From Lepidostoma basale (lineage: Eukaryota; Arthropoda; Insecta; Trichoptera; Lepidostomatidae): a stretch of DNA of 64,000 nt. Below are positions 1 to 9,239 of the stretch, piece by piece. The stretch lies in assembly GCA_022606425.2 (NCBI GenBank), contig JAHDVF020000873.1, forward strand, positions 1 to 64,000, written 5' to 3'. The notes below the pieces were generated by a model, which was not told the origin of the DNA, made no database searches, and worked only from the letters and a program-made list of their open reading frames with translations. Numbering within the stretch: position 1 is the first letter of the stretch; each line of letters opens with the position of its first letter. Made by a program: the position numbers and the translations under genes.

Positions 1-372
1 GAAAATATAAGAAGTGAATGCGGTGCGAATGATGGTGTCATGAACAAAATAATGAAAGGATCATTAAGATGGTTTGGACATATGGAAAGAATGAATGAAG
101 AAAGAATGGTAAAAAAATTATATGTTAATGATGTAAATGGTACTAGAAATAGAGGAAGACCAAGGAAAACGTGGCACGATCAAATAAATCAAATATTGAA
201 TGTCGGCCATGTGAGGAGTCAGAGAAATCGACGCGTGTGCATGACACGATGTATGAATGTTGAGGAAGCGAGAGAAATATGTCAGGAAAGAAAGGTGTGG
301 CAGTCCATTCTTTCTGCCTACCCCTTCGGGGAGACGGCGTGATGGTTAGTTAGTTAGTTAGTTAGTTAGTTT
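1..372 (+). mobile_element. LINE-A 3' end (GTTA-tailed non-LTR retrotransposon)
   Basis: The frame at 40-342 encodes the C-terminus of a LINE polyprotein, with [22 protein letters not shown] and a final SAYPFGETA. It is followed directly by a GTTA-repeat tail (about 343-372). This is the most abundant family in the window; I call it LINE-A. The copy is cut by the window edge. It is an RTE-like endonuclease/reverse transcriptase element by general resemblance, and the clade is uncertain. Confidence 0.85.
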
Positions 373-374
373 AC

Positions 375-835
375 ACACGTTTTTTTTCCGACATACTTTT
401 CTCGCTTACTCAACATTCATACATCGTTTCATGCACGCACGTCGATTTCTCCTACTCCTCGCGTGGGCGATATTCAATATTTGAGTTATTTGATTGTGAC
501 ACGTTTCCTTGGTATTCCTCTATTTCAAGTTCCATTTACATCGTTAAAAAATACTTTTTTAAACCATTCTTTCTACATTCATTTTTTCAACGCGTCCAAA
601 CCATCTTAATGATCCTTTCATTATTTTGTTCATAACACTTTCATTCGCACTGCATTCACTTCATACGACACTCTATCGTACAAAGAGAAATCACACATTC
701 GTCTAAGAGATCTCATTTCTACTGCATGTATTATGCTTTCATCCTTCTTTTACCAGTTCCATGCTTCGCTTCCATACATGAGAGTCGGTACAAGAACACC
801 ATTATGCACTGCCATTTTAGCTCACGTATACAGCG
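375..835 (-). mobile_element. LINE-A fragment, tail to tail with the previous copy
   Basis: Read on the minus strand, this matches the C-terminal part of LINE-A, with the equivalents of the WFGHMERM and MYGSEAWNW segments, but stops and frameshifts break the frame. It meets the plus-strand copy to its left tail to tail, making an inverted LINE pair. Confidence 0.75.
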
Positions 836-1465
836 AGCTAATAAACTAGCATGTAATAGGTAGCACACTTTAAAAATAATGCGAGTAACTCGCACAACAT
901 CTGATTTCTACTGCATTTATTATTTCATCCTTCTTTTGCCAGTTCCGTGCTTCACTTTTATACATAAGAGTCAGTAAAAAACACCATTGTGCACTGCCAT
1001 TTTAGCTTACGTATACAGCGAGCGAGTAAACTCGCTTGTAATATGTACCACACTTAAAAAATAATGCGATTTAACTCGGACAGGTTTTTCCACGCATTCG
1101 TTTAAAAGATCTCATTTTTACTGCGTTTATTCTACTTTCATCCTTCTTTTGTCAGTTCCATGCTTCGCTTCCATACATTAAAGTCATTACAAGAACACCA
1201 TTATGCACTGCCATTTTAGCTTACGTATACAGCAGAGCGAGTAAACTCTCTTGTAATGTGAAGCATACTTTTAAAATAATGCGAGTTAACTCGCTCAAGG
1301 TTACTGCATGTATGCCAGTTCCTTTCTTCGCTTCCATACACAAGGGTCGGTACAAGAACACCATCGTGCACTGTCATTTTATAATAGCTTACGTGTAAAG
1401 CAGAGCGAGTAAACTCGCTTGTTATATGCAGGATACCTTTGATATTATGCGAGTTAACTCGCAGG
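700..1465. repeat. Composite tandem repeat, about four units of 160-200 bp
   Basis: A segment made of about 110 bp of LINE-A (minus sense) plus about 80 bp of non-LINE sequence recurs at about 700-895, 900-1085, 1110-1300 and 1305-1465. The non-LINE part carries GCGAGTAAACTCGC and the perfect palindrome GCGAGTTAACTCGC. The units have diverged by substitutions and small indels. The arrangement suggests a palindromic miniature element inserted in a LINE copy, after which the composite was amplified in tandem. Confidence 0.7.
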
Positions 1466-1704
1466 AGGTGGTTGAAGGGTTAAAAAAAATATCCGTGTAT
1501 TTTACGATTTATTGACATACATTACATAAAAGGGTTTTTCTAACAAAGGGAATTCATCCCTCGTAAAATATACATTTATCCCACAAGGGTAGCGGAATTT
1601 ACTACAATATTATCACAGATCATTTTTAATAAAGGATTTTTTGTTAAGGGCGGACCGTAGTATAATTTTAACCTGACACATTTATAATCGATTCAATGTA
1701 TTTT

Positions 1705-2055
1705 TAGGTCGTAGAAATGAGGTCACTAAGAAGGATGTGCGGGAAAACAATGTATGATAGAATATCTAATGATGAAATGAGAAAGAAATGTAAGGCAGAT
1801 GACTGCATCATGGATAAAATTAAAAAAGGATCCCTGAGATGGTTTGGACATATGGAACGAATGAAACGACCAAGGAAAACATGGCATGACCAAATTAATC
1901 AATTACTAAAAGGCGGTCACATTCGAAGTCGGAATAATCGACGTGCGTGTATGGCTCGTTGTATGAATATGGAGGAATCTAGAGAGATGTGTCAGGATAG
2001 AGTAGTGTGACGGTCCACTCTCTCTACCTACCCCTGCGGGGAAACGGCGTGATGG
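1705..2055 (+). mobile_element. LINE-B 3' end
   Basis: This is a related subfamily of the GTTA-tailed LINE. The frame 1717-2010 reads [16 protein letters not shown] at its start and has a C-terminal GGHIRSRNNRRACMARC segment. An internal deletion between HMERM and RPRKTW has removed the usual KVYTSSVNG region. The copy ends in the family 3' sequence near GGCGTGATGG. Confidence 0.8.
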
Positions 2056-2070
2056 TTTATTTGTTTATTC

Positions 2071-2316
2071 ATAATTATTATTATTATTTTGTTAAATCGC
2101 TCTTCACATCATGACAGCATGAGCCAAATCGATGTAAAAGCTATCATAGTGATTTTCGTGACATGTGATAGGTAGCTAATCTATCGCCATTTTACTGTCA
2201 CGTGAATTCTACACCAGACCAAAGACAGTGTGACAATCACAATGCCCTCGCCGAGAATCGAACCCGGAACCTTCGGGGTGGCAGTCAATGCACTTACCAC
2301 TCGGACGAAGGTCGTC
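2071..2316 (-). mobile_element. tRNA-derived SINE, near full length
   Basis: Read on the minus strand, the head (2316 down to about 2230) has a tRNA-like B box (GGTTCGATTCTCG). The A-box region matches TGGCCGAGTGGT seen in other copies, but here one base is lost. A conserved body with GTGATTGTCACACTGTCT follows, and the copy ends in an ATT-repeat tail at about 2071-2095. Other copies of the family occur at 18.6, 35.4, 35.8 and 37.6 kb. Confidence 0.85.
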
Positions 2317-2378
2317 AGTGTGATAATACATGATGTTTTTTCACGCACTTTCTTTCTTCAATGTTATTCATTAAGAGA

Positions 2379-5300
2379 CTACCATCCTACGCTTTTTAGC
2401 TTATTTGTTAACATATCTTCCCCTCTCATCAATTCTTCCATCATCAGGACGCTCGGATGCTCTGATCCAAGCCGATTTTTCATTTGTTTGTTAACTTCTG
2501 AAATCACTTCGCGACATTTTGTTGTTTTGTTGATCATGTCTGTTAGTATGGCTATTCTGTATCGGCTTTTGAGTGTTAGAAGGTGATCAGGTCCAAGATA
2601 AGTTTCTTGTTCAATGTTCAATTGCTCGTAGGCGTTCAGAGACGATTGCACGTCCCCGACCATTGCTAGCGCACCTGCAAAGTTGCATCTGAATTCCATG
2701 CTTTTGCGTCCTTGAATTCCACCATTTTTTTGGATATTTTCAAACAATTCAAGAGCTTCTTTGTACTTCCCTTGCGCGCTAAGTGACACTCCAATATTAT
2801 TCAATAAACTAAGGTTTAACAAATCAGCAGGTTTTGCCAAAATTTGACTTAGTTTATATGTTTCTTGATTCATTTCCAAGGCTTCTTCAGTTCGTTTCAT
2901 TAATTCGATACAACTCGCCCAGTGCAACCTTGTCCAAAGTATATCAAGTGGATTTCTATCAGAGACTTCCTTCTGATGTTCATAGATACTTTTAAACATG
3001 CCTTCTGCTTCTTTATGTTGTCCGAGACGCGACTTACATAGAGCTATGTTCGTCATAATTTGAAGAGTATATTCACTATTTCTTCCAAGAACTTTTTTAC
3101 ATTTCAAATACACTTCATTATACAGTTTTAATCCTTCTAAATACTTGGATTGTGTATAAAAAATGTCTGCCTTGTATTGTGTCATAGAAAAGCAAGGAGG
3201 ACTATCAAAACCGTATATATTGCCTCTCAAATCCATCAATTGGTCTAAAATATTAAGAGCTTCTGAATACCTACGCGCGTACTTGAGTCCGTTGACAATT
3301 CTTAAAGATAAACCAATTGTATCGTCAAAAATCTGCATCAGTTCGCCTGTACAAGAAATATTATTTTGAAATGCTTTAACAATAAATGTTTCGCCGTTTA
3401 TATCACGGGCTTTAACGGCTGTTTTAGCTATATCAATATCATCTTTTAAATCAGAAATAAACTGCCTATTATCCTTTTCAACATTTTGAAAGCATCTCGC
3501 AACTAAATGTAGTAAATCTTTGACTTCTCCGGTTGCTATGGAAAGCGGAGTTTGTCCGCTATGATCCATGACGTTGTAAATGGCCCCGCTTGTCAGTAAA
3601 GCTGTGGCGATGATAATAGAAGAAGAAATCGCTGCACAATGAAGAGGGGTCCTCCCAAGATCATCGACAGCATCAGGATTCGAATCGTTACTCAATAGAA
3701 CATCGCAAACGCGCTTAAATTTATTTGCAGCAGCAATATGCAATAGTGACGAATGTTTATTATGTTTTGCATTAACAAGCGCTCCCTTCTGGATCCAAGC
3801 TTCAACGTTCTTATAATCATTGTTTTGTACTGCTTTGAATAGGTTATTAGTGGCGTCGAGAATGTCGGCGATCTTTTGCGTGTTATTCGACTTGTTTATA
3901 ACGATGTTTAGTTCATTGTAGACTGCGCCATTTTGAAGTAGCGCCACCATCGCCCCCACGTGACCCCGCGCGGCGGCCAAGTGAATAGGTTTTCGGCCAT
4001 TGAAATCAATGGCGTTCACATCTGCGCCCTTACCCACAAGAAACATAATAGTACTCGCTCCTCCAGCGTACGCCCCCAAATGTAAAAGCGTCTGCCCCTT
4101 TTTATCTTTATCTCCAATAGTCATTCCTTGTTTTAATAAATAATCTATTACATCGACGTGTCTTTCTTTAATAGCTACGTGAATCGGTTTATAACCTTCT
4201 GAATTTATCGCAATTACATCGGCTCCATTCTGAACAAGACACTCAACGACTTTTAAGTGACCAAGTGCACAGGCTAAATGCATAACTGTTGATCCTTTGA
4301 CATCCAGAGAATTAATATCAACATTTTGATACTCCAATAACAAATCAATAACATCAATTTGACCTTTTTGAACTGCGAATTCAATAGGAGTTTGATATTT
4401 ACTATTTTTAATAATCTTAGATTCTTTTTTGAGTAATATTTTAAGTATTTCAACATTGTTCTGTGATATGGCTGCATGGATTAGTGGTTCTGGAATCACA
4501 GTCGTTGTATCAGCGTTATTTTCTAGTAAGACTTCCACGCTCTGCTTGGAACCCAATAGCACAGCCAAGGTTAAAGCAGTTATTCCATTATCGTTGGTGA
4601 CGTCTATGTCAACGACTCCACTCTTTATCAAAGCTTTGAGTATATTCCAATTGCCTTGGCGAACAGCCACATGAAGCAAACTGTCTCCTCTTTGCTTGAC
4701 TTTAACATTCGCGTCCCTTCCTTTCAACAATGCCTCTACTATACCCCTATTTCCAGTTTTTATTGCAGTTTCTAATATATCGTCTCCGGCCTTTTTAACG
4801 TCAGCTTTATTCCTTAATAATAATTTGACCATGTCCTCTAGTTTATTCGAAGCGGCCAGTGATAGAGCGGTAGTGTGCTTGTCTGCCATAACAGCGTTTA
4901 TATCAGCGGGGGTAGAATTATTCAGCAGGATTTCGACCACTTCCTTGCGATTATTTGTGACAGCTAAATGTAACGCGGTAGCACCTTCGTAGTCCCTTGC
5001 ATCGACGTCTATTCCACTGTCTCTCAGCAATACCTTCACGGCTGCACAGTTTCCTGTCATTGAAGCGCAGTGCAATGGAGTGGAGCCAGCAGAAGACTTA
5101 TGTCTAACATCAGCCCCATTTTCCAAAAGCAACTTTATAACCTTTTCGTTGTTACATTTCATCGCAGCGTAATGCAGCGGGGTTTTGCCCTCTTCATCCA
5201 CAGAATGAACATCTGCAGAGTAATTTAATAGAATTTGTGTCACTTTGAAATGTCCTTCTAGGGCGCCGAGGTGCAAAGGTGTTATATCGCCATTTGATAT

Positions 5301-8300
5301 CCGGTTGGCGTCCGCTCCTTTCTCGAGAAGGACTTCTACGACTTCAGATTCGCCCGTGAAAACAGCTAAATGCAACGGAGTTGTGTTATCCTGGCAAGAA
5401 GAGTCTATATCAAATCCATGATCTATCAACAACTTTACAATGGATAAGTTTCCTTCAACTGCGCTCATGTGCAAAGCGTTGTAGCCGCCAGACTTTATGG
5501 ATTCGATCGAGGAACCATGTTGAATCAGAAGACACACGATATCTTCATGGCCTATCTGTGCCGCACTGAGAAGAGGAGTGTTACCATCGGATGATTTAGC
5601 ATTTACATTAGAACCGTATTCTATCAAAACTCTTACTGTTTCGGTGTGTCCATTGTTGACAGCTATATACAATGGCGTACGATTATTTTCCGTTTCTTTT
5701 TCATCAATTTTGGCTCCGTGTTCCAGCAATGTTTTCACGACATCTGTATATCCGCGCTCTGCAGCAAAATGCAAAGAAGTGGTGTTATTCACAGCCGCAA
5801 GATTGACATCTGCGCCATTATCTATCAAGAGTCTAACTATGTCCAAATGACCATGACCTGTAGCATAATGCAAGGGTCTCACACCAGTAGGCCAACACTT
5901 TCCGTTTGCATCTACCCTTTTCGATAGTAAATACTCGACCAGTTCTGTATATCCGAATTCTGCAGCGATTTGCAAACACATAACATCTTCATTGTTTTCT
6001 TTGTATTTTAAGAGCAGTTTAACAACACTTATACAATCGTTAAATACTGCATACATTAGAGGAGTTTCTTTATTAGCATCTTTGATGCTGGCATTTACCC
6101 CATGATCCAGTAACATCTGAACAATTTCAATGTGACCGTTTTGTGCTGCCATATGCAAAGAAGATTTTCCAAGATTATCCGCTTCGCCAGCCGTTAATCC
6201 AGCTCCTTCGATCAAGAACTTGGCTATCTCCATTCTTCCATTAGCTGCGGCAATGTGGAGCGGAGTCTGACCGGCAGCATTCTTCAGGTCAGTTCCAAGT
6301 CGCTTCCATAAAAATTGGACTACGTCCAAGCTCCCTGCTGCCGCGATATGGAGTGTAGATGACATACAAGCGGTTTTAAAGTGTATATTAGCGCCTCTCT
6401 CAATACATTCCTTCAGATCTTTGAGACTACCATTCCTCAAAGCCTGCACCATGTCTTCTTGACACCTAATAATGTCCAATCCTTCATCGTATTGTTGCTG
6501 CAGTTTTGTGATGTCATAACTAGCAATGTGTCCAAATTTTTGATCGTAAATAGTGGCTCTATTGTCTATGATGAATCTGGCGTTTGAGAGTACTGTTATG
6601 AATACGTCTGGAAGAAGAGCGTCAACCACGTGATTGCCATGTGCCAAGTAATTGCGCAGGCTCTTCCCTGTCAGCAGAGGCAGGTCGTCATCCATGTATA
6701 GCACATTACCGTCCGTGCACTCCTCCAAGTCAGTCAAAATGTCCAGAACGAGCATTTCTGTGGCGCACCGCGCAGTGTCACTAAAGGAAGCCGAAGAATA
6801 GCTTGAATCCACACATCCACAGTTTTTCAATATGTCGTCAAGTTCAGATATCTTCTGATCGATCTTTTTTACAAGTGCAACCCTATCCAAGAGCCCATTT
6901 TTGATATTTTTACTTTCTACTTCATTATCTCTTACCTTTAAACTTGTAGGGGTTTCAATCACACTTTCCTCAAATCCAAAATCGTCTTTTTCATAATCAT
7001 TTTCATCACTTGTTTTGGTGGATACTTCTTCACTTTGTAAAATCTTGTTAAACCTCATTTCGTTGTGACTTTTTCGTAGTGTCTCATTTTCACATTCCTC
7101 TAGATTGCTTGAAGAGTCATCCACTATACTATTAACATTGACTATAGTTTTATCACCAACTCCATTAGAAATGTCAATTGTACTTGTATTAACAATAGAA
7201 ATAGGATTATTACTTACTTTTGATTTGATATCTTTAGATTCGATCTTGCTTATAATAGATTTAAAATCGCCTGTCAGCAAGACATTGGATTTGCCTTTTC
7301 TCTTTCTTCTCTTCGGCTTGTTCTCGTCGATTTGCATTTTGAATTGGTCTATCCACTTCAGCGCACTTTTGTCATTGAAAAAAATGTAATCAATTTTATT
7401 TATCAATGTCAAAATTAACATCGCTTCTTTCGGGTGTCTGCGTTCAACGCTTTTATGAAAATTCAACAGGAGTTTTTTCAACTTTTCTACATTGCGAGTC
7501 TCCAATAACTTTGTCGGTGGTTCTTGATTTAATTTTTTACTTAATAAAGACGCGCCGAATATTCTGGACTCGAATGCTTTCCGTGGATTTCGGCAGGAAA
7601 TATTTTGTCTTGACGAATATTCGCATAGCTGTTTGATCATGCCGATTGCAATTTGAAACTGTCCCGAAATGCTTGTGATTGCGTGTTTTGATTCGTGTAT
7701 TAAATCCCTGATTCGTCTAAACATTTCTTTCTCGCTGTCCGTTTTGTCGAACGTTTTGCTGATATCTTCGACGAGTTGTTCGATTTGGACGTCTTCATCT
7801 GTGGCTATGCCAGACATCGAGAAATCAAAAGCCCTGCCTATGTCCACTACACGTAATTCTTTCAAAACGTCGTCAGATTCAGCAATGCTTTTACTGTTGG
7901 CTATTTGATCAAACATGGCTTTGATGATGTCCACCTTCGTTGTTGAAAACACTTCAAAAATTACGTTTCCTATCTTTTTAAGATCGTTTTGAATTCTGGC
8001 GTAGAGCAAAGACTCATTGTCTTTAGATATCACCAAGAAGTTTGCATGTGACAGTGAGTTTCTGAGAGTGGTGAGGATATGTCTGAACTCTTGTGGAGCA
8101 GCCTGGAGCAGCTGGGCGCTGGTTGCAGCAGACAAATTCGGAGAATCAATTGAGTTCTTGATCAATTCCCCGACTTTCTGAAGGGTCCTCTTGATGGCTA
8201 GACGCCCAACGCTCGTATTGCACTGTGCCCGTGATGCAACCCCTATAAAACTGCACATCTCTTTTAAAGAATATAAATCCCTAGCCTTTTGATACATTGT

Positions 8301-8891
8301 GTACAACCTCTCAAATTCTGGATTTTTGTTTAATATATATGAGATCATATCCTCTCTGCTATGTCTAGCGAGGTTTTTTGACTTCATATCTTCTAAGTTG
8401 TGAAAACGTTCGTTTAACTCTTGTAAAGATGTAGCGAATACTTTGAGACATTTTTCTACATCGTTTTTATTTAGTATGTATCTGAAAAAAGCGTCTGATT
8501 CCGTACAACCGTTTTGCGAGGAGACAAATACTGACAAGCAAAAGATCATCTCTTCCCAAGGGAGAGTTGTGAACTTTGTCTTGAGTTGATGCTTGAGGAT
8601 ATACACGTTCTTTGCGGCCGCTTCAGCCCTGTATAGAAGAGGGATTTTGGATTCAGAAGAGGCTTGGTGCAGCAGCAAGGCAACGCGTTGTTGGGGGATA
8701 GGGGGGATGGAGCTGTGACAGGCTGGAGACGAGCGTAGGCGCACTAGGACGAGTTGGATCCTGTAGTCCGTATCAGGGGATATCTTGACAGACAGTAAGC
8801 GCAATCTGCGATACTCCCGCGCAATGAGATGACCATGGCCCTCCATGGAGAGCGCAGAGAGTAGGAACTCCTCGCTGCTGAGTGGCTCCAT
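2379..8891 (-). CDS. Large ankyrin-repeat/TPR protein with two HEPN-like RNxxxH motifs
   Basis: One uninterrupted frame of 2170 codons. Residues 1-810 are a mostly helical region with no certain family match. It contains RNSLSH (R277-H282) and RNYLAH (R746-H751), both fitting the RNxxxH active-site signature of HEPN RNases, and a basic nuclear-localisation-like stretch KPKRRKRKGK near residue 530. About 30 ankyrin repeats fill residues 815-1795, many with the canonical TPLHxAA. Residues about 1835-2150 resemble kinesin-light-chain-type TPRs (for example GKYKEALELFENI). The protein ends in KLKSVGW.

The coding region lacks introns, but a good 3' splice site lies eight bases before the ATG, so a 5' UTR exon is likely. 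Seen: the repeats and motifs. Inferred: HEPN fold and RNA-linked role. It could equally be a catalytically dead scaffold. No signal peptide or membrane segment is evident. Confidence 0.9.
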   Translation of the reverse strand: MEPLSSEEFLLSALSMEGHGHLIAREYRRLRLLSVKISPDTDYRIQLVLVRLRSSPACHSSIPPIPQQRVALLLHQASSESKIPLLYRAEAAAKNVYILKHQLKTKFTTLPWEEMIFCLSVFVSSQNGCTESDAFFRYILNKNDVEKCLKVFATSLQELNERFHNLEDMKSKNLARHSREDMISYILNKNPEFERLYTMYQKARDLYSLKEMCSFIGVASRAQCNTSVGRLAIKRTLQKVGELIKNSIDSPNLSAATSAQLLQAAPQEFRHILTTLRNSLSHANFLVISKDNESLLYARIQNDLKKIGNVIFEVFSTTKVDIIKAMFDQIANSKSIAESDDVLKELRVVDIGRAFDFSMSGIATDEDVQIEQLVEDISKTFDKTDSEKEMFRRIRDLIHESKHAITSISGQFQIAIGMIKQLCEYSSRQNISCRNPRKAFESRIFGASLLSKKLNQEPPTKLLETRNVEKLKKLLLNFHKSVERRHPKEAMLILTLINKIDYIFFNDKSALKWIDQFKMQIDENKPKRRKRKGKSNVLLTGDFKSIISKIESKDIKSKVSNNPISIVNTSTIDISNGVGDKTIVNVNSIVDDSSSNLEECENETLRKSHNEMRFNKILQSEEVSTKTSDENDYEKDDFGFEESVIETPTSLKVRDNEVESKNIKNGLLDRVALVKKIDQKISELDDILKNCGCVDSSYSSASFSDTARCATEMLVLDILTDLEECTDGNVLYMDDDLPLLTGKSLRNYLAHGNHVVDALLPDVFITVLSNARFIIDNRATIYDQKFGHIASYDITKLQQQYDEGLDIIRCQEDMVQALRNGSLKDLKECIERGANIHFKTACMSSTLHIAAAGSLDVVQFLWKRLGTDLKNAAGQTPLHIAAANGRMEIAKFLIEGAGLTAGEADNLGKSSLHMAAQNGHIEIVQMLLDHGVNASIKDANKETPLMYAVFNDCISVVKLLLKYKENNEDVMCLQIAAEFGYTELVEYLLSKRVDANGKCWPTGVRPLHYATGHGHLDIVRLLIDNGADVNLAAVNNTTSLHFAAERGYTDVVKTLLEHGAKIDEKETENNRTPLYIAVNNGHTETVRVLIEYGSNVNAKSSDGNTPLLSAAQIGHEDIVCLLIQHGSSIESIKSGGYNALHMSAVEGNLSIVKLLIDHGFDIDSSCQDNTTPLHLAVFTGESEVVEVLLEKGADANRISNGDITPLHLGALEGHFKVTQILLNYSADVHSVDEEGKTPLHYAAMKCNNEKVIKLLLENGADVRHKSSAGSTPLHCASMTGNCAAVKVLLRDSGIDVDARDYEGATALHLAVTNNRKEVVEILLNNSTPADINAVMADKHTTALSLAASNKLEDMVKLLLRNKADVKKAGDDILETAIKTGNRGIVEALLKGRDANVKVKQRGDSLLHVAVRQGNWNILKALIKSGVVDIDVTNDNGITALTLAVLLGSKQSVEVLLENNADTTTVIPEPLIHAAISQNNVEILKILLKKESKIIKNSKYQTPIEFAVQKGQIDVIDLLLEYQNVDINSLDVKGSTVMHLACALGHLKVVECLVQNGADVIAINSEGYKPIHVAIKERHVDVIDYLLKQGMTIGDKDKKGQTLLHLGAYAGGASTIMFLVGKGADVNAIDFNGRKPIHLAAARGHVGAMVALLQNGAVYNELNIVINKSNNTQKIADILDATNNLFKAVQNNDYKNVEAWIQKGALVNAKHNKHSSLLHIAAANKFKRVCDVLLSNDSNPDAVDDLGRTPLHCAAISSSIIIATALLTSGAIYNVMDHSGQTPLSIATGEVKDLLHLVARCFQNVEKDNRQFISDLKDDIDIAKTAVKARDINGETFIVKAFQNNISCTGELMQIFDDTIGLSLRIVNGLKYARRYSEALNILDQLMDLRGNIYGFDSPPCFSMTQYKADIFYTQSKYLEGLKLYNEVYLKCKKVLGRNSEYTLQIMTNIALCKSRLGQHKEAEGMFKSIYEHQKEVSDRNPLDILWTRLHWASCIELMKRTEEALEMNQETYKLSQILAKPADLLNLSLLNNIGVSLSAQGKYKEALELFENIQKNGGIQGRKSMEFRCNFAGALAMVGDVQSSLNAYEQLNIEQETYLGPDHLLTLKSRYRIAILTDMINKTTKCREVISEVNKQMKNRLGSEHPSVLMMEELMRGEDMLTNKLKSVGW

Positions 8892-8912
8892 CGTGACACC
8901 TGAAAAATGAAA
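8892..8912 (-). promoter_or_regulatory. Splice acceptor for a 5' UTR intron of the ankyrin gene
   Basis: On the minus strand the sequence TTTCATTTTTCAG is followed by GTGTCACG and then the ATG. The AG is at 8900-8901. This predicts a coding exon that starts only 8 nt before the start codon, with the promoter and first exon somewhere to the right. No donor was identified. Confidence 0.6.
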
Positions 8913-8939
8913 CGATTAAATAAATAATCATCACGCATC

Positions 8940-9225
8940 ATCCTGGAATGGTAGGCAGAAAACATTGACTGCCACATTGTTCTGTCCTGAGACGAGACCC
9001 TGGACGCGTCTTGGAGTAAGACCTGTAGGAAGGCCTAGACAGCGCCTAATGGACAATGTTCTGGCTGACCTGGCTAGGTTGGGCGAATTGGACTGCTGGG
9101 AGCAAAAGGCGCAGGATCGAGTTGGCGAAAAATCATCAAGGAGGCTAAAACTCTTCAAGAGTTGTATGGCCACAGGAAGTAGTAGTGACACATTCCTCTA
9201 CATTCATGTATAAAATCAAATCAAA
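8940..9225 (+). mobile_element. LINE C-terminal relic (GRPRQRLMDNVLADL type)
   Basis: The frame 8965-9213 contains CPETRPWTRLGVRPVGRPRQ and then RLMDNVLADLARLGELDCWE. This is the typical end of an insect endonuclease/reverse-transcriptase LINE and differs from LINE-A. It is followed by a short TCAAA-repeat stretch that may be the tail of a second, minus-strand element. Confidence 0.6.
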
Positions 9226-9239
9226 TCAGTTTATTATTT

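Noticed and set aside
2230..2586. 118-codon plus-strand frame
   Set aside because: It starts in the SINE and runs antisense through the 3' end of the ankyrin gene. No recognisable product.
4429..5850. Plus-strand frames of 60-98 codons inside the ankyrin gene
   Set aside because: They are antisense shadows of the periodic ankyrin coding sequence. Products are low-complexity Ser/Leu/Thr strings without domains.
2379..8891. Direct recent transfer of the ankyrin gene from an endosymbiont such as Wolbachia
   Set aside because: Tempting because of the intronless frame and ankyrin repeats, but composition matches the host, a 5' UTR splice acceptor is present and the TPR end looks eukaryotic. Kept only as something to test, not asserted.
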